Of a DNA stretch of 50,614 bases, positions 37,614 to 49,000 are shown piece after piece (within the stretch, counting starts at the first letter, position 1; every line of letters starts with the position of its first letter). The notes beneath the pieces are model-generated. The model was not told the origin of the DNA. It made no database searches and saw only the letters and a list, made by a program, of their open reading frames with translations. The stretch spans positions 1 to 50,614 of the forward strand of contig CATLFA010000011.1 in NCBI GenBank assembly GCA_949927585.1, given 5' to 3'. A program made the position numbers and the translations under genes. This DNA comes from an uncultured Clostridiaceae bacterium. GTDB taxonomy: Bacteria > Bacillota > Clostridia > TANB77 > CAG-508.

Positions 37614-37862
37614 TTATTTATTGTATTCTTTATAATTTTTAGCCAAAATTATCTCTCCTGTTAAGTCTAATACCATTCCAACAAATGCAATTATTCCACC
37701 TATTACAAACGCAACAATTTGTGGTATAAATTCTTTAATAGTTAAAAATGATAATAGAATAACTATTAAGCCTATTGTAGATACTATTCCTCCTGATAAC
37801 ATTAATTTATAACTTGTAGTTTTTTCTTGTTTACATTTTTTCTTAAATTCTTTTTTATTCAT
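37614..37862 (-). CDS. Small two-helix membrane protein
   Basis: The ATG at 37862 (MNKKEFKKKCKQ) is better placed after GGAGGAGA than the first ATG of the frame at 37892. A Lys-rich N-terminus is followed by two hydrophobic helices (about 18-38 and 45-68) and a short polar tail. No family recognised. It has its own promoter at 37920-37949. Confidence 0.6.
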   Translation of the reverse strand: MNKKEFKKKCKQEKTTSYKLMLSGGIVSTIGLIVILLSFLTIKEFIPQIVAFVIGGIIAFVGMVLDLTGEIILAKNYKEYNK

Positions 37863-37919
37863 ATTTTTATATCTCCTCCTATAATCTGACAAATATTAGA
37901 TAGTCATTTATCTTACAAT

Positions 37920-37949
37920 ATGATATCACAAAAGTAAGTAATTTTTCAA
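37920..37949 (-). promoter_or_regulatory. SigA-type promoter overlapping the terminator of the BspA-like gene
   Basis: -35 TTGAAA (37944-37949), 18-base spacer, -10 TATCAT (37920-37925). The stem AAAAGTAAGTA/TACTTACTTTT (37930-37961) encloses the -35 box. Confidence 0.6.
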
Positions 37950-37988
37950 CTACTTACTTTTATAATTTTTATTATTAAATTAAGTATT

Positions 37989-40900
37989 TTATATAATATC
38001 TTCTTGCTTTTCGCTAGCATCTTCTACTGTTTCTAGTTTTGTTTGTGTTAAAGTCATACCTTCTGTTACTGATAGATTCTCACTTTCTGTTAATGTTGTA
38101 GATTTAGTTTCTCCATCAACTTCAGTATTTTCCTCATTTTTACTGTTTAAATCATTTTCTGTTATTTCTTCTGGTTTAGTTTCTTCTTGTGCTACAGGTT
38201 GTATAGGATTTTCAACTTCAGTAATAGTTGTATGTTCATTTGCTTTAATCATTATATAATTACTCATTTCTTCTTGCATATTAGTTTTTAAAGCTTTTTG
38301 TTGTGTCTCAGTTGTTGTACTTTCTTTACTAGTAAAATATCCTAGCATTCCTTCTTTATCTATTCTTGCATATTGTTTATCTATATGAGATTTATCATAT
38401 GTTGTACCATTTTGACCTTGTATATTTAAGCATCCATTAAACATGTTTGTTGAATTTTCTACTTGTTCTGTCACAAAACTATCACTAGCATAAATTGTTA
38501 TTAGCTTACTACATTCGTTAAACATGTACCTCATGTCTTTTATATTGCTTGTATTGAAATTAGTTATATCTAGTGTTACTAAATTAGTACATTTATTAAA
38601 TATACTATTTATAACTGTTACATTACTTGTATCAAAATTACTTAAGTCTAGTGTTGTTAGACCAGAACAATTATAAAACATAAGATCCATTTTTATTACA
38701 TTACTTGTATTGAAATTACTTAAATCTAGTGTTATTAAATTTTTACATCCCTCAAACATACTACTCATTATTGTTACTTTGCTTGTATCAAAATTACTTA
38801 AATCTAGTGTTGTTAAATTACTACATCCATTAAACATTTTAGACATATTTGTTACTTTACTTGTATCAAAGTTACTTAAATCTAGTATTGTTAGAGCTGA
38901 ACAATTATAAAACATGCAATTCATATCTGTTACATTATTTGTATTAAAATTACTCAAATCTAGTGTTGGTAATTTTTCACAACGCTCAAACATGTTACTC
39001 ATATTTACTACTCTATTTGTGTCAAAGTTACTTACATCTAGAGTTACTAGATTATTACAACCAACAAACATATACTTCATATCTGTTACTTTACTTGTAT
39101 CAAAATTACTTAAATCTAGCGTTGCTAAATTATTGCAACTAGTAAACATATACTTCATATCTGTTACATTACTTGTATCAAAATTACTTAGGTCTAGTGT
39201 TGTTAAATTACTACATCCATTAAACATATTAGACATATTTGTTACATTACTTGTATTGAAATTACTTAAATCTAGTGTTGGTAGTTTAGTACATCCGCTA
39301 AACATCTCTTGCATATTTTTTACTTTATTTGTATCAAAATTGCTTAAATCTAGTGTTGGTAAATTTCTACATAATCTAAACATACCACTCATAGTAGTTA
39401 CATTACTTGTATTAAGATTACTTAGGTCTATTGTTGTTAAATTATTACATCCATTAAACATATAAGACATAGTTGTTACTTTACTTGTATCAAAATTGCT
39501 TAGGTCTGTTGTTGTTAGTTTTATACATTCATAAAATATAGATGACATATTTGTTACTTTACTTGTATTCCATTTACTCAAATCTAGTGTTGTTAGATTT
39601 GTGCAACTTCCAAACATATAATACATAGTTGTTATATTACTTGTATCAAAATTGCTTACATCTAATTCTGATAGATTAGCACATCCTCTAAACATACTAT
39701 CCATATTTGTTACTTTACTTGTATCAAATTTACTTACATCTAGTGACTTTAATTTAGTACAACCAGAAAACATACTGTTCATAGTTGTTACATTACTTGT
39801 ATTCAATTTACTTAAATCTAGTGTTGTTAAATTGGCACATCCTCTAAACATAGTATTCATATTTGTTACTTTACTTGTATCAAAATTACTTAGGTCTATT
39901 GTTGTTAAATTACTACATCCACTAAACATAGAATCCATCTTTGTTACTTTACTTGTATCAAAATTGCTTAGGTCTATTATTGTTAAATTATTACATCCAC
40001 TAAACATAGAGCTCATATCTTTTACATTACTTGTATTCCATTTACTTACATCTAGTGTTGTTAGATTTTTGCAATTTCCAAACACATTATACATATTTGT
40101 TATATTACTTGTATTCCAATTGCTTAGGTCTAGTGTTGTTAAATTACTACATCCACTAAACATAGATTTCATATTTTCTACATTACTTGTATTCCATTTA
40201 CTTGCATCTAGTGTTGTTAGTTTTGTACATCCACTAAACATCTCTTGCATATTTGTTACTTTATTTGTATCAAAATTGCTTAAATCTAATGTTGTCAGAT
40301 TAGCACAGTATCTAAACATAAAACTCATATTTATTACATTGCTTGTATCGAAGTTAGTTATATCTGGTGTTGTTAGTTTTGTACATTCATCAAACATAAC
40401 ACTCATATCTGTTACTTTATTTGTATCAAATTTACTTAAATCTATTGTTGTTAGATCTGCACAGTATCTAAACATAGAACTCATATTTATTACATTGCTT
40501 GTATCGAAGTTAGTTACATCTAGTGTTGTCAGTTTTTTACATCCTAAAAACATAGAAGACATATTTGTTACATTTCTTGTATCAAATTTACTTACATCTA
40601 GTGTTGCTAAATTGCTACATCCGGTAAAACATACCATTCATATCTGTTACATTACTTGTATCCAATTTACTTAAATCTAATTCTGATAATTTACTACAAT
40701 CTTTAAACATATAGCTCATATTTGTTACTTTACTTGTATCACATATGTTTGTTATATCTTGAGATGTTAGATTAGTTAAACCATTAAACATATTCCCTGA
40801 ATTATTATTTAATTTTGGTCTTTCAACTTTTGTATACCAAAGTATTTTTGTATAATCGTTTTTATCTACCCACATCTTTATTGAGTTAGTTGAATCAGTT

Positions 40901-43518
40901 GTTTGTATTTCTATGAAACTTTCTGTTGTTGGCTCTGTACTTGACCTTTCTATTGTTACTATATTATCTTGTGGTAATGGTTCTTCTGTGTCTGGTCTTT
41001 CTATTGTTGCTATATTATCTTTATATAATTTTTTTATTTTACTATTAAAAGTTATCCCAGTTTCAAACATAGCATGTTGTGTTAAGGTAGTAAAATATCC
41101 TGGTGTTTTTGGTGTGTCTATTTTTGCATATTGTTTATCTATATGTAAATTGTCATATGTTGTGCCATTTCCACCTTGTAGTTTAATACTATTATTGAAC
41201 ATATGTGCTTGATTTTTTACTTGGTTTACTACAAATTTATCACTAGTATAAATTGTTGTTAAATTAGTACATTCTGCAAACATATAATCCATATCTGTTA
41301 CTTTGCTTGTATCAAAATTGCTTAAATCTAATTGTGTTAGATTATCACAACAAGTAAACATTTCATTCATATTTTCTACATTACTTGTATCAAAGTTATT
41401 TACATTTAATTCTGTTAGGTTATAACAGAAACCAAACATACCATGCATATCTGTTACATTATTTGTATCACATATGTTTGTTATATCCTGAGATGTTAAT
41501 TCAGTTAATTTGTAAAACATTTCACTTGAATTGCTATTTAATTTTGGCTTTTCAGCTCTTGAATACCAAAGTACTTTTGTATTATCTTCTTCATCTAGCC
41601 ATATTTTTATAGGAGTTATTGAATCTGCTGTTTGTACTTCTATGAAACTTTCTATTTTTGGCTCTGTACTTGACCTTTCTATTGTTACTATGTTTTGAGA
41701 TAGTTTTTTAATTTTTTCGTTAAAAGTTGGCCCTTCAATAAATGTAGCATATGCTACTTTCACTTCTACTACTCTTGTTTTTGTATTAGAGTTTCCTGCT
41801 TTATCTGTTACTATATATGTTATTGGATATTCTCCAACTGTTTCAATATCAAATACTTCTTTTTCTATTTTAACATCTAAGTCTTCTTTTGCTGTATACA
41901 TATCTGATATTTTATCATATATATCTTCTACAAATTCGTCTCCTAGTATAACTATTACATTTTCATCTATATTTATTTCTGGTGCTGTTTTATCTATTGT
42001 GAAACTTACTTTAGTTTCATTTCCAGCTTTATCTGTTACTACTAGTGTGTATTCTCCTTCTTGTGTTATTGATGTTCCTAATATGTAGTCTTCTCCGTTT
42101 AGTTTAGCTGTTAACTCTGTAGCATCTTCTGCATTAGCTGTTACATCTTCTTTATAATAAGCTCCATTTTCTACTCCTGTTATTTTTGGTGCTGTTTTAT
42201 CTATTGTGAAGCTTACTTTAGTTTCATTTCCAGCTTTATCTGTTACTATTAGTGTGTGTTTTCCTTCTTGTGTTATTGGTGTTCCTGATATATATGGATT
42301 TCCATTTAATGTTGCTACTACTTCTGTAGCATCATTTATTGTAGCTGTTACGTCTTCTTTATAATAGACTCCATTTTCTACTCCTATTACTTCTGGTGAT
42401 GTTTTATCTATTGTGAAACTTACTTTAGTCTCGTTTCCAGCTTTATCTGTTACTATTAATGTATGTTCTCCTTCTTCTGTTATTGAAGCTCCTGATGTAT
42501 ATGGATTTCCATTTAATGTTGCTACTACTTCTGTATCATCATTTATTGTAGCTGTTACGTTTTGTTTATAATAAACTCCATTTTCTACGCCTGTTATTTT
42601 TGGTGCTCTTTTATCTATTGTAAAGCTTACTTTAGTTTCATTTCCAGCTTTATCTGTTACTATTAGTGTATGTTCTCCTTCTTCTGTTATTTGAGTTCCT
42701 GATGTATATGGTTTTCCATTTAATGTTGCTACTACTTCTGTAGCATCATTTATTGTAGCTATTACATTTTCTTTATAATAAGCTCCATTTTCTACTCCTA
42801 TTACTTCTGGTGCTCTTTTATCTATTGTAAAGCTTACTTTAGTTTCATTTCCAGCTTTATCTGTTACTATTAGTGTATGTTCTCCTTCTTCTGTTATTTG
42901 AGTTCCTGATGTATATGGTTTTCCATTTAATGTTGCTACTACTTCTGTAGCATCATTTATTGTAGCTATTACGTTTTCTTTATAATAAACTCCATTTTCT
43001 ACGCCTGTTATTTTTGGTGGTGTTTTATCTATTGTGAAGCTTACTTTAGTTTCATTTCCAGCCTCATCTGTTACTATTAATGTGTGTTCTCCTTCTCCTG
43101 TTATTGGTGTTCCTGATGTGTATGGTTTTCCATCTAATGTAACTGTTATTTCTGAATCATCTTTTATTATAGGTGTTACATCTTCTTTATAATAAGCTCC
43201 ATTTTCCACTCCTGTTACTTCTGGTGCTGTCTTATCCACTTTAGAATTTACTATTGTTGAATTGGTATCGTTTGTGCTGTTGGTGCTTGTTATGGCATTT
43301 GTTATTTCTTTGTTTTCTTCTGTATTGTTTACCTCTTCTTCATTACTATTTTGATTATTTACATAGTTGCTACTTATTTTATCAGATATAGTAGCTTCTG
43401 ATTTTCCATCATTTTTTAAGAATGCAACAGTTAATATTATTGCTATTAAAAATAATAGTAATAGTAATAATAGAATAAGTATTTTCTTATTCCTTTTTCT
43501 CTGTTCCCTATCCTTCAT
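37989..43518 (-). CDS. Giant surface protein with Ig-like repeats and BspA leucine-rich repeats, interrupted by a +1 frameshift
   Basis: The ATG at 43518 (MKDREQRKRNKK) has GGAGGT at the right spacing. Residues 13-35 form a membrane anchor. Then come six near-identical Ig-like repeats of 69 residues (TAPEVTGVENGAYYKED...), a DUF5011-like domain, and two diverged copies of a module ending in BspA repeats. A block of about 27 further BspA repeats follows (26 residues each, consensus MFSGCSNLTTLDLSNFDTSK). The tail is acidic, Thr-rich and has no LPXTG. The reading frame shifts at 40622-40629, inside a repeat. The longest span from 43584 is 5596 bases (3n+1). Such proteins act in adhesion; the ligand is unknown. 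Confidence 0.9.
38470..40740. repeat. Tandem 78-bp repeat array inside the BspA-like gene
   Basis: The 26-residue protein repeat corresponds to 78 bases. Recurrent bases such as TTACTTGTATCAAAATTACT appear in almost every unit. Copy number may vary between strains, and assembly may have collapsed or miscounted units. Confidence 0.8.
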
Positions 43519-43853
43519 ACATATACCTCCATATATATTTTTCTCTCTTTCTATTATACTACGGAAGTAATAATTTGTAAACATATTCTGGGAAATCTAC
43601 CATATTTATGTACACAGTAAATTGTAAAAGTAAAATATATTTTAATATATAATATTATATTTAAGTTTTATACCTTAACGTATAAAAAATATATTAGTAG
43701 TTAAAACCACTAATATATGATATTTAGATATTTTTTATGTTACGTTATATATCTATTATTAACTATTTCTAATTATTTCCTTCTTCTGTGTTTTTATAAA
43801 TTGCTGTATTTAACAATCAAAAAGTGGAAGCATTTTTTTCAAAGCTTTCTTTT
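43519..43853. other. Spacer, no gene seen
   Basis: No reading frame with an RBS. A weak inverted repeat (ATATATTAGTAG/CACTAATATAT, about 43689-43718) is the only structure noted; it may serve as a weak terminator for the gene ending at 43854. Confidence 0.5.
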
Positions 43854-44396
43854 TTACAAACAACTACTAAATTTTTCTATTATTTCTAAAATTGTATTCA
43901 AGTCTTCTTGTGTTATTGCTGATTGTTTATCTCCTTTTTGTATTTCTTTACAACTTTCTTTTAAATAATATATTTCATTATCTATTGATATTTTATGTGT
44001 ATTTATTCCATTACATATTTGTGCATTATATTTTGAGTTTTCTAAAATATTAGAAATTTTGTCAATATCATTATGATTTGTTATTTTTATGATTTTGTCT
44101 TCATATTCTATTATAATATTTCTTTCTTTTGGCAAGTCATATTTCATAAACCAGCTTCCCATTTTTACTCCTATATTACTTTCATATGGTTCATTTGGAG
44201 ATATTTTTACATATCTTATTACTTTATAACCTAAGCCCCAGTAAGTTATTTTACTTCCTCCATTGCTTACTATTTTTATACAATATTGTGGTTCATGTCC
44301 TGTTGTTATTCTGCCACTATCTATATAGTTTGTTATAATTCCTACTATTATAACTAGTATTATGACTATTATCATACTAATATATATTTTTTTCAT
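43854..44396 (-). CDS. Membrane-anchored protein of unknown function (180 aa)
   Basis: An N-terminal hydrophobic helix (about 5-24), then an extracytoplasmic domain with ITYWGLGYKVIRYVKISPNE and two separated cysteines (CKEIQ and a final SSCL). RBS TAAGGAGA. No family recognised; it lies 48 bases downstream of the 160-aa gene. Confidence 0.6.
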   Translation of the reverse strand: MKKIYISMIIVIILVIIVGIITNYIDSGRITTGHEPQYCIKIVSNGGSKITYWGLGYKVIRYVKISPNEPYESNIGVKMGSWFMKYDLPKERNIIIEYEDKIIKITNHNDIDKISNILENSKYNAQICNGINTHKISIDNEIYYLKESCKEIQKGDKQSAITQEDLNTILEIIEKFSSCL

Positions 44397-44444
44397 ATTT
44401 TTTATTTCTCCTTACTGATTGCTATTTACTAGGGAATTATAACA

Positions 44445-44927
44445 TTACTTTTTATTTTTTCTTTTAATTCCTTTTATAAGTGTTCCTGCAATACCATTTT
44501 CTATAACTTCTTTTAATGTGTCTCTTGTATCTATTCCTAATACATCATTAACATTATTAATTGCAGTATTAATTTTATCTGTACCTCGTTTTGTAATAGT
44601 TGTCCCTGTAATTGTATTAATAATATTTGTTACAAATTTATTTGCTTTAAACATACTATAAAATGAGATTTTTATGTTTTCATTAATAGTTTGAATGTTT
44701 ACTTCAACACCTTTTTGTTGAATTTGAACCTTATCATTATAAATTTTAATATCTTCTAAATTTATAATATCAATAAGTTCTTTTTCCTTTTTTAATATTC
44801 CTTTTTCTTTTTCAAAAATTATTTTTTGTGAAGTTAAAGTTAATTCTACACTCCCCTTAACCTTACTATGTCTTATAATATCTTCATACAAAATTACTTC
44901 GTTTGTTCCTAATTCATAGTTCTTCAT
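44445..44927 (-). CDS. PH/GRAM-like domain protein of unknown function (160 aa)
   Basis: Alternating strands in residues 1-95 (NEVILYEDIIRHSKVKGSVE, LTLTSQKIIFEKEK, IINLEDIKIY) resemble a bacterial PH-like fold, followed by helices and a very basic tail KGIKRKNKK. RBS TAGGAGGA; promoter at 45026-45054. The fold assignment is tentative. Confidence 0.55.
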   Translation of the reverse strand: MKNYELGTNEVILYEDIIRHSKVKGSVELTLTSQKIIFEKEKGILKKEKELIDIINLEDIKIYNDKVQIQQKGVEVNIQTINENIKISFYSMFKANKFVTNIINTITGTTITKRGTDKINTAINNVNDVLGIDTRDTLKEVIENGIAGTLIKGIKRKNKK

Positions 44928-45025
44928 AAATTTCCTCCTATATAATTATCTCATAATAGTTTTTGTAAATTTCGCGAATCTTCTAACAGATTAAATTCGA
45001 GTAACATCTTACTATTTCCTACTTG

Positions 45026-45054
45026 ATTATATAATAAACAACAGATAATTTCAA
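45026..45054 (-). promoter_or_regulatory. SigA-type promoter of the 160-aa gene
   Basis: -35 TTGAAA (45049-45054), 17-base spacer, -10 TATAAT (45026-45031): a near-consensus promoter. Confidence 0.75.
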
Positions 45055-45200
45055 CTAATTGTCTACCCTTTTATTTGCCTCTACAAATACATGACTTTTA
45101 CTATTAAATATAAGTTTTTTCTCCTTTTCCATTTTTATAAATAGGTACAATTTGTCCTTCAATTAACTTTAAGTTTTCCCCATGTATTTCCTTCTTTTTT
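45055..45200 (-). pseudogene. Decayed fragment, possibly of a phage AntA-type antirepressor
   Basis: A run of codons translating to LKLIEGQIVPIYKNGKGEKT is followed, after a frame change and stop codons, by SKSHVFVEANKRVDN. The two pieces together resemble the first 40 residues of AntA/AntB antirepressors, which read roughly IPVY-GEK-NAR-LH-FLE. There is no full reading frame. Uncertain. Confidence 0.3.
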
Positions 45201-45271
45201 CTCTATGCATGCTTTTCTATATCTCTACAATACGAAATTTAAAAATAGATTTTTCTTATACTATAATAAAA

Positions 45272-45306
45272 TAAAGAGATTTTTGGTATATTCTAAAATC
45301 TCTTTA
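45272..45306 (-). terminator. Terminator of the dockerin-cohesin operon
   Basis: TAAAGAGATTTT pairs with AAAATCTCTTTA. On the minus strand it is followed by TTTTATTATAG. Confidence 0.85.
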
Positions 45307-45326
45307 CTTATTTAATTTATATTTTA

Positions 45327-46043
45327 TTATCTAATTTTTTTATATTTTATAAAACTTACTATTCCAAATACTACTGTTATTACCATTATTGATGCTACTA
45401 TCATTGTTATTACTTCTTTTTCTCCTGTTTGTGGTATTCTACTTGGTAATATTTCTTTAGGTGGATTTTCTGTTTTGTTTGGTTGGTTTTGTTCTTTATC
45501 TGTAATATTAGGTGTAGTTGGTTTTTCTGGCTCTGTTGGTGTTGTTGGTGTTTGGTCTCCACCTTCTACTTTTTCTTCTGCTTTTATTGTTATAGTTTTT
45601 GTGTCTACTGTTATATCTCCTGTGTTTGAGCCTGATGATGCAACTATATTTTCAAAGCTTACTGCTGATGATTTTGCTGTTATTCCTTGTTTTACTTTTA
45701 GTGTTAATGTTACTGCTACTCCTTCTTCTGTTATAGGTGTTCCTGACATTAATACTAAACCACCATTTGAATATGTTGTCATCCATGTTGTACTTGAAAA
45801 ACTTTTTGCTGTTATTTCTTCAAATTCTTCTCCTACTGTTATTTTTCCTACTTTTATTGAACGTATTCCATCATCCATATCTATGTTACTTAATGTTAAT
45901 GTAACTTTTACTTCTTGACCTGCTACTAATTTATCATTTGATGATACACTTACATTAAATGAGAATGCGTTTGATATATTTACTATACTTATTATTATTG
46001 CCATAATTGTAATTATTGAAATGATTTTTATTGTTTTTTTCAT
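45327..46043 (-). CDS. Surface-anchored cohesin-domain protein
   Basis: 238 residues. Signal peptide (about 1-27, ending FSF), then one type I-like cohesin domain at 28-155 (VSVSSNDKLVAGQEVKVTLT, GLVLMSGTPITEEGVAVTLT). A Pro/Thr linker follows, then IPQTGEKE with a hydrophobic helix and KYKKIR: a sortase-type wall signal with Ile in place of the usual Leu. It begins 48 bases downstream of the dockerin gene, so the pair is an operon. It is predicted to hold dockerin proteins at the cell wall. Confidence 0.88.
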   Translation of the reverse strand: MKKTIKIISIITIMAIIISIVNISNAFSFNVSVSSNDKLVAGQEVKVTLTLSNIDMDDGIRSIKVGKITVGEEFEEITAKSFSSTTWMTTYSNGGLVLMSGTPITEEGVAVTLTLKVKQGITAKSSAVSFENIVASSGSNTGDITVDTKTITIKAEEKVEGGDQTPTTPTEPEKPTTPNITDKEQNQPNKTENPPKEILPSRIPQTGEKEVITMIVASIMVITVVFGIVSFIKYKKIR

Positions 46044-46091
46044 GTTTTTATTTCTCCTTTCAATTTTTTATTTGCATTACTAATTATATTA

Positions 46092-49000
46092 TTACTCTAA
46101 TGTCATTTTTATCATATCTGCTAAGTCGGTTGGTGTTATTTGATTGTCTTCATTTATATCCACAGATAGTTTTTGTATAATATTAAAGTTATTTTCACCT
46201 AACGATATTTGTATAGCATCTGCTAAGTCGGTTGGTGTTACTTCTCCATTTCCGTCTGTATCTCCTATTACAGATAATGTTAATGAAATTTCTTTAGTTC
46301 CTGATTCGTTTTTTACTTTTAATATCATTCCTGTGCCTATAAATTCATCTTCCCTTAAAATTGTTCCATCTTTTTTATATATTGTTATAATTCCATTTGT
46401 TTCGATATCTTTAATAAATTCTTTTAAAATTGTTTTTGCGTTAATTCTATATAAATATTTATTTTCGCCTTCTTCAATTGTTTTATATTTTGATTTTAAT
46501 GTTATTTCTTCTTCTGGCTCTTTTTCTATAATCCAATTTACTTTTGCTTTTGCAGTACCTTTATTTCCCGCTTCATCTTGGAATTCAAAAGTAAATTCAC
46601 CATTTTTATTAAATGTATATGTTTTATTTCCATTATTATTTGTAACATATGCGTTTTCTTTACTTAATATTATTGTTGCTGTTACAGCATTGTTTGTTGT
46701 TTGTGTAATATCATATTCTATTTGTGCTGTTGGAACTTCTTTATCAATTAAGTTTGTACTTGCTTCAATTTGTGCTGAATTTCCTGCTTTGTCTTGAATT
46801 CTAAAAATGTATGTTCCATTTTCTTCAAAGGTATGTTCTAAAGGTTTTGTTCTTCCTATTTGACTTAAATTACGATATTCATCTGCATTTTCTGGTGGAT
46901 CAATTTGCTCTGCATCTTCATTAAGGAATATTTCTTCTATACTTCCATCTTCTTTAAATTTTGTAATATATACAACTTTTTCATTGTCATTAAAGTATTT
47001 AATACTTTGTGTATTTCCATTTTCGTCTAATTCTAATACTTTAGTAGTTTTTCCTTCTTCATTAATGTAAGTAATAGATTTTACTTTATTATTCTCAACT
47101 TCAACATAGTTAGTTTTTATTCCATCTTCATTAATTATATATATATCTTCACTAATATTTTTTAACATAGCTATAACATCTTTGTTTGTTATAGAATTTT
47201 GACTGTATTCAATAGTTGCAGTAGGACTTTGTCTATCTATCCAGTCTACTTTTGCGATAGCTTTACCTTCTCTTCCATATTCATCAACAAATTCAAATGT
47301 AAATTGTCCATTTTCTGTGAATGTATATGTATCGTTACCACTATTATTTGTTATTGTTATTTGTGTGCTTGGGTTAACTAGTCTTGCTACTACATTTTCT
47401 CTTGTTGGTTCTTCTATACTAAAAGCTATACCTGCTGTTGGATGTGGATTTTGTGTTATATCTTGGAATAGGTTAAATGCTCTTGCTGTAAACCAATTTC
47501 CATTTGATGCACGGTCTGCTACAATTTTTACATATTGTACTTGTTTTGGCTCTTGTATTTCAAAATTCTTTGTATTGATTATAGCATCTGCTATTGTATT
47601 AGCTTGGTTTGTATATCTTAAGTCTGTTTGTTGTGATAATACTTCCCAATTTTCACCATCTGTACTTCCATATATTGTTCCATCTATTATTTTTCCATTT
47701 CCTCCACCTGCTGGAACAAATTCTACTGCTGATAAATATACTGGTTTATCTAATTTTATAATTATATATCTTTGTGTGTCTGAACCATTCCATGCAGAAT
47801 GCCATCTTGTATTATAGTTAGCATCAATTGCATATGTTGCATTACCTTGATTAGAAGTTGCTTGAGTAGAAACTGCTTCTATTGTTAAATGTGATACTGG
47901 AATGTATTTTCTTGTATCTGGTTGATTGTCTTGAGTATAACTTAGTGAAATTGGCTCACTTGGAAGAGATGTTCCAGTTGCTCCTACACGAACTTCTACT
48001 GTTGCATTTCCTGTTAAGTTTGGACTTGAAGTTTTATATGAAGTCCATTCTTCGGTTCCTGCCATACGCCATTGCATTGTAAGGTTTACCCCTACTACAC
48101 GATTTTCTAAATCATTATTAAATAATGTATTTGGTAAAGTTCCTTTTGTAATGTCTATTTTGTAAAGATTTTCTTCTTCATAACCTACTCCTACAATATG
48201 AACATATATGTCATTTTCAGCTGTGATATTTGCAATTTGTTCTGGGGTTAGTTGCAATTTATGTTCTTCTTCTGCTGTGAATGATACTTCATTCCAAGTT
48301 TCTTTGCCATCTAAGCTATAATCCCAACGAATTCCATTTCCGTCAAAACGACTTGATAGTATAATTTTTCCGCTATCTTCTCCATCAAATGAGAAAGTTG
48401 CAATTGTTTTATCTAATTTTCCTAATAAGAAGTTTGCTTCTGTTCTTGTAATACTTGGTTGATATACATAGTAGTTTTGTGCTGTGTTATTTGGTACTTT
48501 TGTTGCTTCTGTTAATATTCTTGTTTGTAAAAGTGTAAATTTATAAGAATTTTCTATACTTGTTATTTTTGTTTTAATTAAATTTGTTAATTGTTGCATT
48601 GGTAATGGGAAATATTTTAATTTTTCTGCTAATTCTTTAGCTAAATCATAATAATCATTTTCTGTTTTATTTGTATTTAAGTTGTATACATTAATTAGTG
48701 CATACCATGCATCAATATTGATTGGTTGTATTTCTAATGCTTTTCTATATATTTCTTCTTGTTTTTCTAAATCTCCACTATATGAGTTTGCAAGCATTAT
48801 TGTTTTTTCACATTTTTCAAAATTTTCATAATCATTTAATACTTCTTGTGCTAATACCATATATACTACTTGATAAGATCCTCTAGTATAACTAGCATTT
48901 CCCCAACCTAGTAGCATTCTTTCACCTTTTTCTGATAATGTCCAACCACTTACGTCATTATCAATATTCCAGTATCCTCTACCTTGCTCATCTTGACCAT

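Noticed and set aside
37989..40637. BspA-like C-terminal frame as an independent gene
   Set aside because: It starts within a repeat unit, has no RBS, and continues the upstream frame after a one-base change.
38470..43240. CRISPR array, because of many regularly spaced repeats
   Set aside because: The repeats are in-frame protein repeats of 78 and 207 bases with no unique spacers.
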